A DNA stretch of 64,000 nt from positions 1-64,000 of the forward strand of contig JAGWTU010000012.1 of NCBI GenBank assembly GCA_028868825.1, read 5' to 3'. Shown here piece after piece: positions 27,154 to 36,679 of the stretch. The stretch comes from Burkholderiales bacterium. Its GTDB lineage: Bacteria; Pseudomonadota; Gammaproteobacteria; Burkholderiales; Burkholderiaceae_C. Under the pieces are notes generated by a model. It made no database searches. It was given only the letters and a program-made list of their open reading frames with translations, and had not been told where the DNA came from. Each line of letters begins with the position of its first letter. The first letter of the stretch is position 1. The position numbers were made by a program, and so were the translations under genes.

Positions 27154-27822
27154 TCAGCGGATGATCGCGATGCGGGCCTGCAGGCGCTTGACCGCCATCG
27201 ACAGGCCGAAGCAGATCGCGAAGTAGACGACCGCGGCGACGAGGTAGGTCTCGACCGGCCGGTTGAAGTTCTTGCCCGCGATCTCGAAGCCCTTGAGCAG
27301 GTCGTAGGCGCCGATCGCATAGACCAGCGAGGTGTCCTGGAACAGGATGATGGTCTGCGTCAGCAGCACCGGCAGCATGTTGCGAAAGGCCTGCGGCAGC
27401 ACGATGAGCTGCATCGTCTGCGCATAGCTCATGCCCACCGCATAGCCGGCGTGGACCTGGCCGCGCGGCACGCTCTGGATGCCGGCGCGCATGATCTCCG
27501 AGTAGTAGGCAGCCTCGAACAACGTGAAGGTGATCACCGCCGACCATTCGGCGCCCAGCGGACGCCCGATCGCCAGCGGGATGAGCAGGAAGAACCACAG
27601 GATCACCATCACCAGCGGCACGCTGCGCATCAGGTTCACGTAGCCGGCCGCCGGCCACACCAGCGCCGGCCGGTTCGACAGGCGCATCAGCGCCAGCAGG
27701 GTGCCGATGACGATGCCGCCGACCATCGCGACGAAGGTCAGCGAGACCGAGAACCACAGGCCCTTGAGGATGAAGCTGGAGACGACGTCGGGCGTCAGGA
27801 AGGAGAAGTCGAGGTTCAGCAT
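27154..27822 (-). CDS. gltK: Glutamate/aspartate ABC transporter, permease GltK
   Basis: 222-residue inner-membrane permease of the HAAT/PAAT type with about five membrane helices. The EAA loop that contacts the ATPase is in [20 protein letters not shown] and the segment [15 protein letters not shown]. It pairs with GltJ as the second half of the channel. ATG 27822 lies 8 bp after the gltJ stop. Confidence 0.92.
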   Translation of the reverse strand: MLNLDFSFLTPDVVSSFILKGLWFSVSLTFVAMVGGIVIGTLLALMRLSNRPALVWPAAGYVNLMRSVPLVMVILWFFLLIPLAIGRPLGAEWSAVITFTLFEAAYYSEIMRAGIQSVPRGQVHAGYAVGMSYAQTMQLIVLPQAFRNMLPVLLTQTIILFQDTSLVYAIGAYDLLKGFEIAGKNFNRPVETYLVAAVVYFAICFGLSMAVKRLQARIAIIR

Positions 27823-27829
27823 CGCCCGC

Positions 27830-28567
27830 TCACTTGCCGCCGATCATGCCGGGAACGCGGATGCGGTTCTCGATCAGATGGGCGACGCGGTTGACCGCGA
27901 ACGCCGAAACGAAATACAGCACCGTCACCGCGAAGTACATCTCGACGGTGCGCGCCGTCTCCTCGCCCGCCTGCATCGCGAACATCGTCATCTCGGCGAT
28001 GCTGACCGCGAAGGCCACCGACGAGTTCTTGATGATGTTCATGCTCTCGCTCGTCAGCGGCGGGATGACGATGCGCAAGGCCATCGGCAGCAGCACGTAG
28101 CGGTAGGTCTGCGGCAGCGTCAGCCCCATCGCCAGCCCGGCGTAGCGCTGGCCCTTGGGCAGCGCCTGGATGCCGGCCTTGATCTGCTCGGAGATGCGCG
28201 CCGAGGTGAAGAAGCCGAGCGCGAAGACGACGAGCACGAAGCTCGGCAGCGCGCGCAGCGAGAGGAAGATCGCCGGCAGCACGTGGTACCAGAGGAAGAT
28301 CTGGACCAGCAGCGGGATGTTGCGGAACAGCTCGGTCCAGGCGTTGCCGAAGCGCACGAACCACTTGTTCGGCGTCGTGCGCAGGATGCCGACGAGCAGA
28401 CCGAACGCCAGCGCGACGAGCAGCGCCAGCGCCGAGACCGAAAGCGTCCAGCCCCAGGCCCTGAACAGCCAGTCCAGGTAGGTGACGTCGCGCCCCTGGC
28501 CGACGCAGTTGGCGATGATGTCGCCGCTCGTCGTTTCCTTGCAGAAGACTTGCCAATCGAAGGTCAA
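27830..28567 (-). CDS. gltJ: Glutamate/aspartate ABC transporter, permease GltJ
   Basis: 245-residue permease with a longer N-terminal periplasmic part (CKETTSGDIIANCVGQGRD) than GltK, as in other GltJ proteins. The EAA loop is in EQIKAGIQALPKGQRYAGLA. It lies between gltI (31 bp upstream) and gltK (8 bp downstream) in a conserved order, which fixes the identification. Confidence 0.92.
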   Translation of the reverse strand: MTFDWQVFCKETTSGDIIANCVGQGRDVTYLDWLFRAWGWTLSVSALALLVALAFGLLVGILRTTPNKWFVRFGNAWTELFRNIPLLVQIFLWYHVLPAIFLSLRALPSFVLVVFALGFFTSARISEQIKAGIQALPKGQRYAGLAMGLTLPQTYRYVLLPMALRIVIPPLTSESMNIIKNSSVAFAVSIAEMTMFAMQAGEETARTVEMYFAVTVLYFVSAFAVNRVAHLIENRIRVPGMIGGK

Positions 28568-28597
28568 GGTCGTTCCTCGTGCGGCCGCGGAAGGCGC

Positions 28598-29497
28598 TTA
28601 CTTCTTCAGGTAGTCCTCGACCGGCTTGTCGTTCGGGTGCGCCCAGGCGTACTTGGTGGCCTCGCTCGCCGGCAGGCCGACGGCGCGGTTCAGCGGCGGG
28701 ATCGGCTGCATGAACCACTTGTCGTAGAGCTTGGCGATCTCGCCCGACTTCATCATCGCGACGAGGCTGTCGTCGACGGCCTTCTTGAACGTCGGGTCGT
28801 CCTTGCGGATCATGATGGCGATCGGCTCGACCGAGAGCACCTCGCCGACGATCTTGTAGTCGGCCGGGTTCTTCGACTTGGAGATGTTGCCGGCGAGGAT
28901 CTGGCCATCCATCACGAAGGCGTCGGCGCGGCCCGATTCGAGCAGCAGGAAGCTGTCGGCATGGTCCTTGCCGAAGAGCTCCTTGAATTCGATGCCGCTG
29001 GCGCGCTCATGCTTGCGCAGCAGCTGCACGCTGGTCGTGCCGGTGGTCGTCGCGACGGTCTTGCCGGCGAGCTGGGCGATCGAGGTGATACCCGAGTTCG
29101 CCTTGACGGCGATCCGCACCTCCTCGACGTAGGTGGTGTCGGCGAAGGCGACGTCGCGCGCCCGCGCGGCGCTGTTGGTGGTGCTGCCGCACTCGATGTC
29201 GACGGTGCCGTTCTGCACCAGCGGGATGCGGTTCTGCGAGGTCACGGGCTGGTACTTGATGTCGAGCTTGGCCAGGCCGAGCTTCTTCTGGATGTCGGCG
29301 AGCACGTGCTGGCAGACCTCGACGTGGTAGCCGACGTACTTGCCGTCGCCCAGCGTGTAGGACAGCGCGCCCGACGATTCGCGCACGCCCATCGTCACGC
29401 TGCCGCTGTCCTTGATCTTGGTCAGGGTGTCGGCGGCATGGGCGGGGCCGAAGGCGAGCAGCGACGCGAGGGCGCACAGGGGGAGCATGGATTTCAT
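28598..29497 (-). CDS. gltI: Glutamate/aspartate periplasmic binding protein
   Basis: 299-residue class 3 solute-binding protein with signal peptide MKSMLPLCALASLLAFGPAHA. Ligand-pocket segments include VRESSGALSYTLGDGKYVGY, ECGSTTNSAARARDVAF and TTTGTTSVQLLRKHE, which match the aspartate/glutamate binder DEBP. ATG 29497 has GAGGT at good spacing; a longer frame upstream would add a charged stretch before the signal peptide. It is the first gene of gltIJKL and follows a LysR gene by 76 bp on the same strand. Confidence 0.93.
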   Translation of the reverse strand: MKSMLPLCALASLLAFGPAHAADTLTKIKDSGSVTMGVRESSGALSYTLGDGKYVGYHVEVCQHVLADIQKKLGLAKLDIKYQPVTSQNRIPLVQNGTVDIECGSTTNSAARARDVAFADTTYVEEVRIAVKANSGITSIAQLAGKTVATTTGTTSVQLLRKHERASGIEFKELFGKDHADSFLLLESGRADAFVMDGQILAGNISKSKNPADYKIVGEVLSVEPIAIMIRKDDPTFKKAVDDSLVAMMKSGEIAKLYDKWFMQPIPPLNRAVGLPASEATKYAWAHPNDKPVEDYLKK

Positions 29498-29573
29498 CGG
29501 TACCTCGGTGAGTTTTCGTTTCCGGAAGGTCATTCTAGGAAGCTCGGGGGATTCCGCCTACACGCGTAAGCCC

Positions 29574-30512
29574 TCAAGCAAGTCCCGTGCGACGGGGGGT
29601 TGCATCGGCGCGCCCGAGGAACTCCCACAGCGACTGCACCGCGGGCTTGCCATGGCGCGCGATTTCGGGGCGCTCGCGGTAGATGCGCACCTCCATGGTC
29701 AGCTGCAACTCGCCCGGCGCGGCGGCGGCGACGAGGCGGCGCGACTTGAGCTCCTTGCGCACCGAGCTGTAGGGCAGGAACGCGAGGCCATGGCCCTCGA
29801 GCGCCATCGCCTTGAGCCCCTCGGCCATGTCGGTCTCGTAGATCGGATCCAGCCGCAGCGGCGATCCGACCTGGCGCAAGATGACCTCGACCAGCTGCGC
29901 CATGTAGGCGCCGGCGGCATAGCTGAGGAAGGGCACGGCGCCGGCACCGGGCAGGCGGAACAGCGGCTGGCCGTCGGCGCCGCCCTTCGCGTAGGGCGCC
30001 AGCGTCTCGCTGCCCAGACTCAGCATCTCGTAGCGGTCGGGGTTGAGCTGCAACGGCTGCGACGGGTGGTGGTAGGCGATCAGCAGGTCGCAGCCGCCCT
30101 CGGTCAGCCGCAGCACGGCGTCGTGGACGTTGAGCGCCGTCAGCCGCGTCTTCACGGCGCCGAAGCCCGGGCGCAGGTCCATCAGCCAATGCGGGAAGAA
30201 CGTGAACGCCAGCGTGTGCGGGACGGCGAACTCGATCATGTCCTGCCCCGCCGCCTGGTGGCTGCGCGTCAGGTTGCGCGTGGCGTGCAGCGCGTCGATG
30301 ACCTCGTGCGCCTGGGCCAGGAAGGTCTCGCCGGCGGTCGTCAGCCGGGTCGGGAACGACGAGCGGTCGACGAGGTCGGTGCCGGCCCAGGCCTCGAGCG
30401 CCTGGATGCGGCGTGAGAAGGCCGGCTGCGTCACATGCCGCAACTGCGCCGAGCGCGAGAAGCTGCGCGTCTCGGCCAGGCTCACGAAGTCTTCGAGCCA
30501 CTTGGTGTCCAC
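29574..30512 (-). CDS. LysR-family regulator (HypT/QseD-like)
   Basis: 312-residue LysR protein. The N-terminal helix-turn-helix lies in WLEDFVSLAETRSFSRSAQ and the following VTQPAFSRRIQALEAW, a pattern shared with the E. coli HypT (YjiE/QseD) branch. The C-terminal effector domain runs from about residue 90. It sits 76 bp upstream of gltI in the same direction, an arrangement often seen in Burkholderiales, so control of the glutamate importer is likely. Hypochlorite sensing, known for HypT, is not implied by the sequence. Confidence 0.83.
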   Translation of the reverse strand: MDTKWLEDFVSLAETRSFSRSAQLRHVTQPAFSRRIQALEAWAGTDLVDRSSFPTRLTTAGETFLAQAHEVIDALHATRNLTRSHQAAGQDMIEFAVPHTLAFTFFPHWLMDLRPGFGAVKTRLTALNVHDAVLRLTEGGCDLLIAYHHPSQPLQLNPDRYEMLSLGSETLAPYAKGGADGQPLFRLPGAGAVPFLSYAAGAYMAQLVEVILRQVGSPLRLDPIYETDMAEGLKAMALEGHGLAFLPYSSVRKELKSRRLVAAAAPGELQLTMEVRIYRERPEIARHGKPAVQSLWEFLGRADATPRRTGLA

Positions 30513-30610
30513 GCCGGCAGTGTATCGGCGCGCCGGGCCACGGGCCGCGCGGCCGCGATGCCGGCATCGCGCGCTGCTATCCTGCGCACCCGGTCCACCC
30601 TGGAGTCGAG

Positions 30611-31090
30611 ATGAAGCCGATCCGCATCGCCGCGACCACGCTGGCCGCGTGCACCGCCCTCGCGCTGACCGCCGCGCGCGCCGCCAGCTCGGCGTCGTCC
30701 GAGGTCTCGGACAGCGTCTCGACCTCGGTCGGCAGCCTCTCGAATTCGATCACCGGCTCGAGCAATGCCTCGTCGCCGGGCGATCGCAAGTTCGCCGCGG
30801 GCGCGTACCGCATCGTCGCGATCGGCGCCGAAGGCGGTGCAGACGACCATCCGGGCATGGTCGCGCTGCAGTTGCAGGCGCTGGCCGAGCCCGGCGCGGC
30901 CGGCGGTCTCACGCTCCATCTGCCGCGCGCCACGGTCGAGCAGACGCGGCTGGCCGCCGGCGGACTCGTCGACGTCAGGCTGCGACCCTACGGCGTCGAA
31001 TTCGCGCAGGGCGCCCGGCGCGAACCCTTCTTCCTCGTGCTGCACGACGATTGGTACCGCGAGCTGCAGACCCGCGCCGTCGCGATCTGA
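30611..31090 (+). CDS. Exported protein of unknown function, serine-rich N-terminus
   Basis: 159 residues starting with a signal peptide (KPIRIAATTLAACTALALTA, cut near ARA-AS). A serine-rich segment (SSASSEVSDSVSTSVGSL, about residues 28-45) follows, then a compact domain with no motif I recognise. ATG 30611 is preceded by GGAGTCG. It overlaps or abuts the DUF2145 gene at its stop codon, suggesting they are co-expressed. Function unknown. Confidence 0.7.
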   Translation: MKPIRIAATTLAACTALALTAARAASSASSEVSDSVSTSVGSLSNSITGSSNASSPGDRKFAAGAYRIVAIGAEGGADDHPGMVALQLQALAEPGAAGGLTLHLPRATVEQTRLAAGGLVDVRLRPYGVEFAQGARREPFFLVLHDDWYRELQTRAVAI

Positions 31091-32025
31091 GCCGCAAGCC
31101 GATCCGTCCCGACCCCGCGCTGCGCGGCGATGCCGCGGCGCTCGCCCTGGCCCTCGCCCTGAGCTTGGGCTGCGGCGACGCCCATGCCGGCCTGCTGCGC
31201 GAGTGCGCGCCGCCGCGCGAGCTGACGCTGGCGCAGCGCGAACGGCTGCTGCAGTTCGTCGTCGCGATCAAATCCGAGCTCGACGCCACCGACGCCCCGG
31301 CCGCGCTGATCGCGCGCACCGGCATCGACCTCGAGCGCTGGGGCCAGCGCTACTCGCACGGCGGCGTCGCGCTGGGCGCCGGCGGCGACACGCGCTGGGC
31401 CGTGCGCCAGCTCTATTACGACTGCGGCGAGGGCCGGCCGCGCATCTACGACCAGGGTCTGTCGGCCTTCGTCTTCGGCACCGACGATCCGCGGCTGGGC
31501 TATGTCTCGGTCGTGCTGCCGCCCCCCGAGGCGGCCGCCAGGCTCGCACGTGCCGCGCTCGACCGCCCGCTCGTGCTGGCGCTGCTGGGCACGCGCTACA
31601 GCGCCAACGCCCATGCCTGGAGCGTCGAATACCAGAACTGCAATCAATGGCTGGCCGAGCTGCTCGCCGGCGCCTGGGGCGCGATCGAACTCGACGGCGA
31701 CGCGCGCAGCCAGGCCCAGGGCTGGCTCGGCGCCCAGCATTACGAACCGACGACCTTCGAAGTCGGCTGGCGGCCGCTGATGTGGGTCGCATCGGCCATC
31801 CCCTGGCTGCACGACGACGACCATCCCGAGGCGGACAAGGATGCGCTGCGCTACCGCGTCAGCATGCCGGCATCGATCGAGGCCTTCGTCCACGCGCAAT
31901 GGCCGGCGGCGCGGCGCATCGAGTTCTGCCACGACGGGACGCGGGTCGTGATCCACCGCGGCTGGAACGCCATCGCGCCCGGTTGCCGGCCCGGGCCCGA
32001 CGATCGCGTCGTGCCTTTCGAATGA
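31087..32025 (+). CDS. DUF2145 family exported protein
   Basis: The protein has a secretion signal (ALALALALSLGCGDAHA) and then the DUF2145 pattern: RYSHGGVALGAG, QLYYDCGEGRPRIYDQGL and YQNCNQWLAELL, a layout resembling NlpC/P60-like cysteine hydrolases (possible Cys, His pair). About 312 residues. There is no ATG, GTG or TTG at a sensible place. The best start is CTG 31087, overlapping the TGA of the previous gene as CTGA; TTG 31165 would remove the signal. Start confidence is therefore low although the gene is sound. Function unknown. Confidence 0.65.
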   Translation: MSRKPIRPDPALRGDAAALALALALSLGCGDAHAGLLRECAPPRELTLAQRERLLQFVVAIKSELDATDAPAALIARTGIDLERWGQRYSHGGVALGAGGDTRWAVRQLYYDCGEGRPRIYDQGLSAFVFGTDDPRLGYVSVVLPPPEAAARLARAALDRPLVLALLGTRYSANAHAWSVEYQNCNQWLAELLAGAWGAIELDGDARSQAQGWLGAQHYEPTTFEVGWRPLMWVASAIPWLHDDDHPEADKDALRYRVSMPASIEAFVHAQWPAARRIEFCHDGTRVVIHRGWNAIAPGCRPGPDDRVVPFE

Positions 32026-32101
32026 CGGGCGCCTGATCGGCGCAGCGCCGGCGCAGAGCCGGCGCGTCCTAGAATCCGCCTCCCCTCGCCCCTGCCCTGC
32101 C

Positions 32102-33100
32102 ATGTTCAAGAACGCGCTGCTGTACCGGATCGACCATTGGGACCCCGAGACGCCCAAGCGTCTGGAGGAGCGTCTGGCCTCGCAGCGCTTCGTCGCCTGC
32201 GGCGCCTCGCAGCCCGAATCGGTGGGCTGGGTCGAGCCGCGCGGCGACGAGCACGCGGCGCTCGTCGAGGCCGTCGCCGGCCAGATCATCCTCAAGCTCT
32301 GCGCCGAGACCAAGGCGGTGCCGAGCGCCGTCGTCAAGGAGGAGGTCGAACGCCGGCTCGACCAGGTCGAGCACGACACCGGCCACCGGCCCAAGGGCAA
32401 GCGCGTGCGCGAACTCAAGGACGAGATCGTCCACGAGCTGCTGCCGCGCGCCTTCCCCAAGCGCGCGTCGACCTGGGTCTGGATCGCGCCCCAGGCGCGC
32501 CTGCTCGTCGTCGCCGCGGCCAGCGCGAAGAAGGCCGACGGCGTCGTCACCCGGCTCGTCGAACTGCTCGGCGGCGACGCGCGCTTCAGCGCCCTGCAGA
32601 CGCAGGTGGCGCCGGCGACGGCGATGGCGCAATGGCTCACCGACCAGGACGCGCCGGCGCATTTCACGATCGACCGCGAATGCGAGCTCAAGCAGCCCGA
32701 CAGCGAGAAGGCGGCCGTGCGCTACGCCCGCCACACGCTCGAGATCGCCGAGGTCGGCGAACATATCCGCCAGGGCAAGCTGCCGACGCAGCTCGCGCTG
32801 ACCTGGTCGTCGCGCGTCTCCTTCGTCCTCACCGAGGGACTGGCGCTGAAGAAGATCAAGCTGCTCGACGTCGTGATGGAGAACGCCGGGTCCGACCACG
32901 GCGGCTTCGACGCCGATGTCGCGATCGCCACCGGCGAGATGCAGCTGCTGATCCCCGACCTCGTCGCGGCGCTCGGCGGCTTGCAGGCCGAGATCGATGC
33001 GGCTGCGCCGCCGACGAACGCACCGGTCACACCGAGCGCTTCCGCCACTCAGGCCGAAGGGTCACCGCCCTGGAAGGTCGACGCGCCGCTCGCGGCCTGA
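32102..33100 (+). CDS. rdgC: Recombination-associated protein RdgC
   Basis: 332-residue RdgC. It opens with MFKNALLYRI and has the family blocks KEEVERRLDQVEHDTGHRP and FTIDRECELKQP, and WSSRVSFVLTEGLALKKIK. RdgC forms a ring dimer that encircles DNA and modulates RecA. The C-terminal 30 residues are a proline/threonine-rich extension. It is a single-gene unit; the small membrane peptide gene lies on the other strand 16 bp beyond its stop. Confidence 0.95.
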   Translation: MFKNALLYRIDHWDPETPKRLEERLASQRFVACGASQPESVGWVEPRGDEHAALVEAVAGQIILKLCAETKAVPSAVVKEEVERRLDQVEHDTGHRPKGKRVRELKDEIVHELLPRAFPKRASTWVWIAPQARLLVVAAASAKKADGVVTRLVELLGGDARFSALQTQVAPATAMAQWLTDQDAPAHFTIDRECELKQPDSEKAAVRYARHTLEIAEVGEHIRQGKLPTQLALTWSSRVSFVLTEGLALKKIKLLDVVMENAGSDHGGFDADVAIATGEMQLLIPDLVAALGGLQAEIDAAAPPTNAPVTPSASATQAEGSPPWKVDAPLAA

Positions 33101-33116
33101 TCGCCGCGCCTGCCGG

Positions 33117-33242
33117 TCAGGTGAAGAACCAGACGAAGACCAGCGTCGCGACGGTGATCAGCGAAACCACGCCGACGATCGTCACCAAGCTGCCTTGGGC
33201 GAAGGCCTTCGTGACCTGGGCGGTTTGGGGCTTGCTACTCAT
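33117..33242 (-). CDS. Small membrane protein (41 residues) of unknown function
   Basis: MSSKPQTAQVTKAFAQGS is followed by one strongly hydrophobic segment (LVTIVGVVSLITVATLVFVWFF) and one final threonine. ATG 33242 has an excellent AAGGAGACACG ribosome site, which supports it as a real gene despite its size. It lies convergent with rdgC, 16 bp away, and has about 150 bp of non-coding DNA upstream. The topology is a short polar N-terminus and one helix. I do not recognise a family. Confidence 0.65.
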   Translation of the reverse strand: MSSKPQTAQVTKAFAQGSLVTIVGVVSLITVATLVFVWFFT

Positions 33243-33395
33243 CGTGTCTCCTTGCGCAGGTGGCGCGGTCCGCCGCCGCACGTGCTGCGGCGACAAACCC
33301 GCTCAGTTTCCACTGTAGACAGGCCGCACCGCCCGCGCGCGAGGCTGTGGGCGAGGATCGTTGATCCAGGTCAAACGCCGCCGCCGGCGGCGGCG

Positions 33396-35216
33396 TCACT
33401 CCGGCTCGTGCCGCGCCTGCAGCCGCCACATCTGCGCGTAGCGGCCGTCGCGCGCGAGCAGCTCGGCGTGCGGCCCGCGCTCGACGACGCGGCCGGCCTC
33501 GAGGACGACGATCTCGTGCGCGTCGACCACCGTCGAGAGCCGGTGCGCGATGACGAGCGCCGTCTTGCCCTGCGACAGCCGCTTGAGCTCGGCCTGGATC
33601 GCGCGCTCGTTGGCCGAGTCCAGCGCCGAGGTCGCCTCGTCGAAGATCAGCAGCGGCGGGTTCTTCAGCAGCGTGCGCGCGATGGCCACGCGCTGCTTCT
33701 CGCCGCCCGAGAGTTTCAAGCCGCGCTCGCCGACCATCGTCTCGTAGCCCTTGGGCGTGGCGGCGATGAAGGCGTGGATATGCGCCGCGCTCGCCGCCGC
33801 GACGACCTCGTCGTGGCTCGCGCCCGGCCGGCCGTAGGCGATGTTGTATTCGATCGTGTCGTTGAACAGCACGGTGTCCTGCGGCACGATGCCGATCGCC
33901 GCGCGCAGGCTGGCCTGGGTGACGGCGCGGATCTCCTGGCCGTCGATCGTGATCGCACCCTGCTGGATGTCGTAGAAGCGGTAGAGCAGCCGCGCCAGCG
34001 TGCTCTTGCCGGCGCCCGAGGGGCCGACGACAGCGACCGTCTTGCCCGGCGGGATCTCGAAGCTCACGTCGTGCAGGATCGGGCGGTCGGCGTCGTAGGC
34101 GAAGCTCACATGCTCGAAGCGCACGGCGCCGAAGCGGACCTGCAGCGGCTGCGCGCCGGGCGCGTCGTCGACCTCGCGGTTGCGGTCGAGCAGCGTGAAC
34201 ATCTTGTCGAGGTCGGTCAGCCCCTGCTTGATCTCGCGGTAGATCACGCCCAGGAAGTTGAGCGGGATGTAGAGCTGGATCATGAAGGCGTTGATCATCA
34301 CGAGGTCGCCCAGCGTCAGCCGCCCCTGCGCCACGCCCAGCGTCGCGCGCCACAACATCGCCACCAGCGCGGTGGCGATGATCAGTTGCTGGCCGGTGTT
34401 GAGCAGGCTCAGCGTGCTCTGGCTCTTCAGCGCGGCGCGGCGCAGTTTCTGCAGGTTCTCGTCGTAGCGCCGGGCCTCGAACTCCTCGTTGTTGAAGTAC
34501 TTGACGGTCTCGTAGTTCAGCAGCGCGTCGATGGCACGGCTGTGCGCGGCCGAATCGAGCTCGTTGACCTGGCGCCGGAACTTCGTGCGCCACTCGGTGA
34601 AGGTGATCGTGAAGGCGATGTAGAGCACCAGCGCGCCGAGCGTGATCCAGGCGAACCAGGCGTCGAACTTGATCGCCAGCAGCGTCAGCACGAGCGTGAC
34701 CTCGATCAGCGTCGGCAGCACGTTGTAGACGGTGTACGAGATCAGCGACTGCACGGCGCGCGTGCCGCGCTCGATGTCGCGGCTCATGCCGCCGGTCTGG
34801 CGCTCGAGGTGGAAACGCAGGCTCAGCGCGTGCAGATGGCGGAAGACCTGCAGGCTGATGCTGCGCGCCGTGCCCTCGGTGGCCTTGGCGAAGATCAGCT
34901 CGCGCAGCTCGGTGAACAGCGAGGTCGACAGCCGCAACGCGCCGTAGGCGACGACGAGCCCGACCGGCACGACGAGCAGCGCCGCCGCATCGCCCGGCTT
35001 GACCGCGAGCGAGTCAACGAGGCGCTTGAGCAGCAGCGGCACGCCGACGTTGGCGAGCTTGGCGCCGATGAGGAACACCAGCGCCGCGCCGACGCGCCAG
35101 CGGTAGCGCCAGAGGTAGGGCAGCAGCCGCGACAGCGTGCCCCAGTCGGAGCGCGGGGCGGCGGCGGTCGCGGCGGCCGGAGGCAGGCGCGTCAATCCGG
35201 CGGCGTGACCATGCAT
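33396..35216 (-). CDS. Atm1-type ABC exporter (fused membrane and ATPase domains)
   Basis: 606-residue half-transporter of the ABCB7/Atm1/HMT1 class. About six membrane helices fill residues 35-320, including YTVYNVLPTLIEVTLVL and the loop LLNYETVKYFNNEEFEA characteristic of Atm1 proteins. The ATPase domain has Walker A GPSGAGKST, signature LKLSGGEKQRVAIART and Walker B LLIFDEATSALDS. Bacterial members export glutathione-bound metals or persulfides. It follows the methyltransferase gene by 5 bp and is probably co-transcribed with it. Confidence 0.87.
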   Translation of the reverse strand: MHGHAAGLTRLPPAAATAAAPRSDWGTLSRLLPYLWRYRWRVGAALVFLIGAKLANVGVPLLLKRLVDSLAVKPGDAAALLVVPVGLVVAYGALRLSTSLFTELRELIFAKATEGTARSISLQVFRHLHALSLRFHLERQTGGMSRDIERGTRAVQSLISYTVYNVLPTLIEVTLVLTLLAIKFDAWFAWITLGALVLYIAFTITFTEWRTKFRRQVNELDSAAHSRAIDALLNYETVKYFNNEEFEARRYDENLQKLRRAALKSQSTLSLLNTGQQLIIATALVAMLWRATLGVAQGRLTLGDLVMINAFMIQLYIPLNFLGVIYREIKQGLTDLDKMFTLLDRNREVDDAPGAQPLQVRFGAVRFEHVSFAYDADRPILHDVSFEIPPGKTVAVVGPSGAGKSTLARLLYRFYDIQQGAITIDGQEIRAVTQASLRAAIGIVPQDTVLFNDTIEYNIAYGRPGASHDEVVAAASAAHIHAFIAATPKGYETMVGERGLKLSGGEKQRVAIARTLLKNPPLLIFDEATSALDSANERAIQAELKRLSQGKTALVIAHRLSTVVDAHEIVVLEAGRVVERGPHAELLARDGRYAQMWRLQARHEPE

Positions 35217-35221
35217 GGGAT

Positions 35222-36181
35222 TCAGGACTCCTTGCGCAAATCGAATTGGCGATAGCCGATGAGCCCGAGCGCGACGCTGCCGCGCATCAGGTAACCGGCG
35301 AGGACGTTGCGACCGCGCATGCGGTTGCGGCGGGCCAGCGCGCGGCGGCCGAGCCAGGGGAAACGGATCACCGCGCCGGTGATGCGTTCGAGCTTGCGCA
35401 GGCTGGGCATCACCTCGGCGTCAAGTGCGGCCTTGGCGACGCATTGCAAGCCCGCGACTCGAGCCGCGGCGAGGAATTCGTCCTCGACCTGCAGGCCCTC
35501 GATGGCCATGCCCTTGGCGACGAGCTCGACGGCGAGCGCGGCATCGGCGTCGAGCGCGGCCGGCGGCCGCGGCAGGTAGCCGTCGAACAGCGTGCAGCGG
35601 CCGCCCGGGCGCAGCACGCGCGCGACCTCGGCGAGCGCGCGCGGCATGTCGCGGGCGTAGCAGAAGGCCTCGATGCAGAACACCGCGTCGAAGCTCGCAT
35701 CGGCGTAGGGCAGGTGGTGGAAGTCGCCGAGCGCGAGTTCGACGTTGGTCAGCGCCGCGGCGCGCAACCGCGCGCCGGCGATCTCGCGATGCGCCGGCGT
35801 CAGGTCGATGCCGGCGAAGCGCCGCGCCGGGTGGCGCTGCGCGAGGTAGGCGAGGTTGAAACCCTGGCCGTAGGCGAGTTCGAGGACGTCGCGCGGTCGC
35901 TCGCCCCAGCCCTGCTCGATGCGGCGCAGCTGGCCGTAGAAGCCGTCGGGGTCGAAACGGTCGCCGTCGTTGAGCGCCATGTGCACGGCACCCGCGGCCG
36001 AATGGTATTTGCGATAGGCGTCGTGGCAGTTCTCGTAGTACTCGACGACCTCGGCGCCGGCCAGCGGCTCGCGCCGGATCTGCTCGATGGCGAAGACGCG
36101 CTCGAGCTTGCGCAGCCGGCGCACGAGCGCCGCGCGCTCGCGATCGCTCTCCGGGCCGGCTACAGTGGGGGGAACAGCCAT
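35222..36181 (-). CDS. Class I SAM-dependent methyltransferase
   Basis: 319 residues with a long helical N-terminus (about 1-85), then SAM motif I VLELAYGQGFNLAYLA (about 99-114), the acidic loop GIDLTPAH, and FDAVFCIEAFCYARDM and VLRPGGRCTLFDGY. The C-terminal 60 residues are basic and partly hydrophobic (AGYLMRGSVALGLIGY), which may bind membrane. The substrate is not recognisable; lipid or sterol-like acceptors are typical of this branch. It precedes the Atm1-type exporter by 5 bp. Confidence 0.75.
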   Translation of the reverse strand: MAVPPTVAGPESDRERAALVRRLRKLERVFAIEQIRREPLAGAEVVEYYENCHDAYRKYHSAAGAVHMALNDGDRFDPDGFYGQLRRIEQGWGERPRDVLELAYGQGFNLAYLAQRHPARRFAGIDLTPAHREIAGARLRAAALTNVELALGDFHHLPYADASFDAVFCIEAFCYARDMPRALAEVARVLRPGGRCTLFDGYLPRPPAALDADAALAVELVAKGMAIEGLQVEDEFLAAARVAGLQCVAKAALDAEVMPSLRKLERITGAVIRFPWLGRRALARRNRMRGRNVLAGYLMRGSVALGLIGYRQFDLRKES

Positions 36182-36222
36182 GCGGCGATTGTCGCCGTCA
36201 GCGCCGCCGCCAGGATCCGCCG

Positions 36223-36651
36223 ATGTCCGACCCCCTGCCCGCCCCGCACGCGCAAAGCGTCCTTGCCCCGCTGCAGCTCGGCGGCGACCTCGAACTCGTG
36301 CTGCGCGTGATGCCGCTGCCCGGCGACGTCAACGCCAACGGCGACATCTTCGGCGGCTGGATCATGGCCCAGGTCGACATGGCCGGCGCCGTGCTGCCGG
36401 CACGCGTCGCGCGCGGGCGCATCGCCACGGTGGCGGTGAACCAGTTCGTCTTCAAGCAGCCGGTCAGCACCGGCGACCTGCTGAGCTTCTACGCCCGCGT
36501 CACCCACATCGGCAACACCTCGATCAGCGTGCATGTCGAGGTCTATGCCGAACGCAACCCGGCCGCGCCGCAGGTCGTCAAGGTCACCGAGGCCGAACTG
36601 ACCTATGTCGCGATCGATGCCGAAGGCAAGCCGCGCCAGGTCCCGAAGTGA
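36223..36651 (+). CDS. YciA-like acyl-CoA thioesterase
   Basis: 142-residue hotdog-fold thioesterase. The family motif [17 protein letters not shown] (about residues 36-52) carries the catalytic aspartate/asparagine region, and [16 protein letters not shown] follows. YciA hydrolyses a wide range of acyl-CoAs. It diverges from the methyltransferase gene, with 41 bp between them. The zinc-ribbon gene follows after 28 bp. Confidence 0.88.
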   Translation: MSDPLPAPHAQSVLAPLQLGGDLELVLRVMPLPGDVNANGDIFGGWIMAQVDMAGAVLPARVARGRIATVAVNQFVFKQPVSTGDLLSFYARVTHIGNTSISVHVEVYAERNPAAPQVVKVTEAELTYVAIDAEGKPRQVPK

Positions 36652-36679
36652 CGGCCACGCGGGCGGGAGGGCCCTGACG

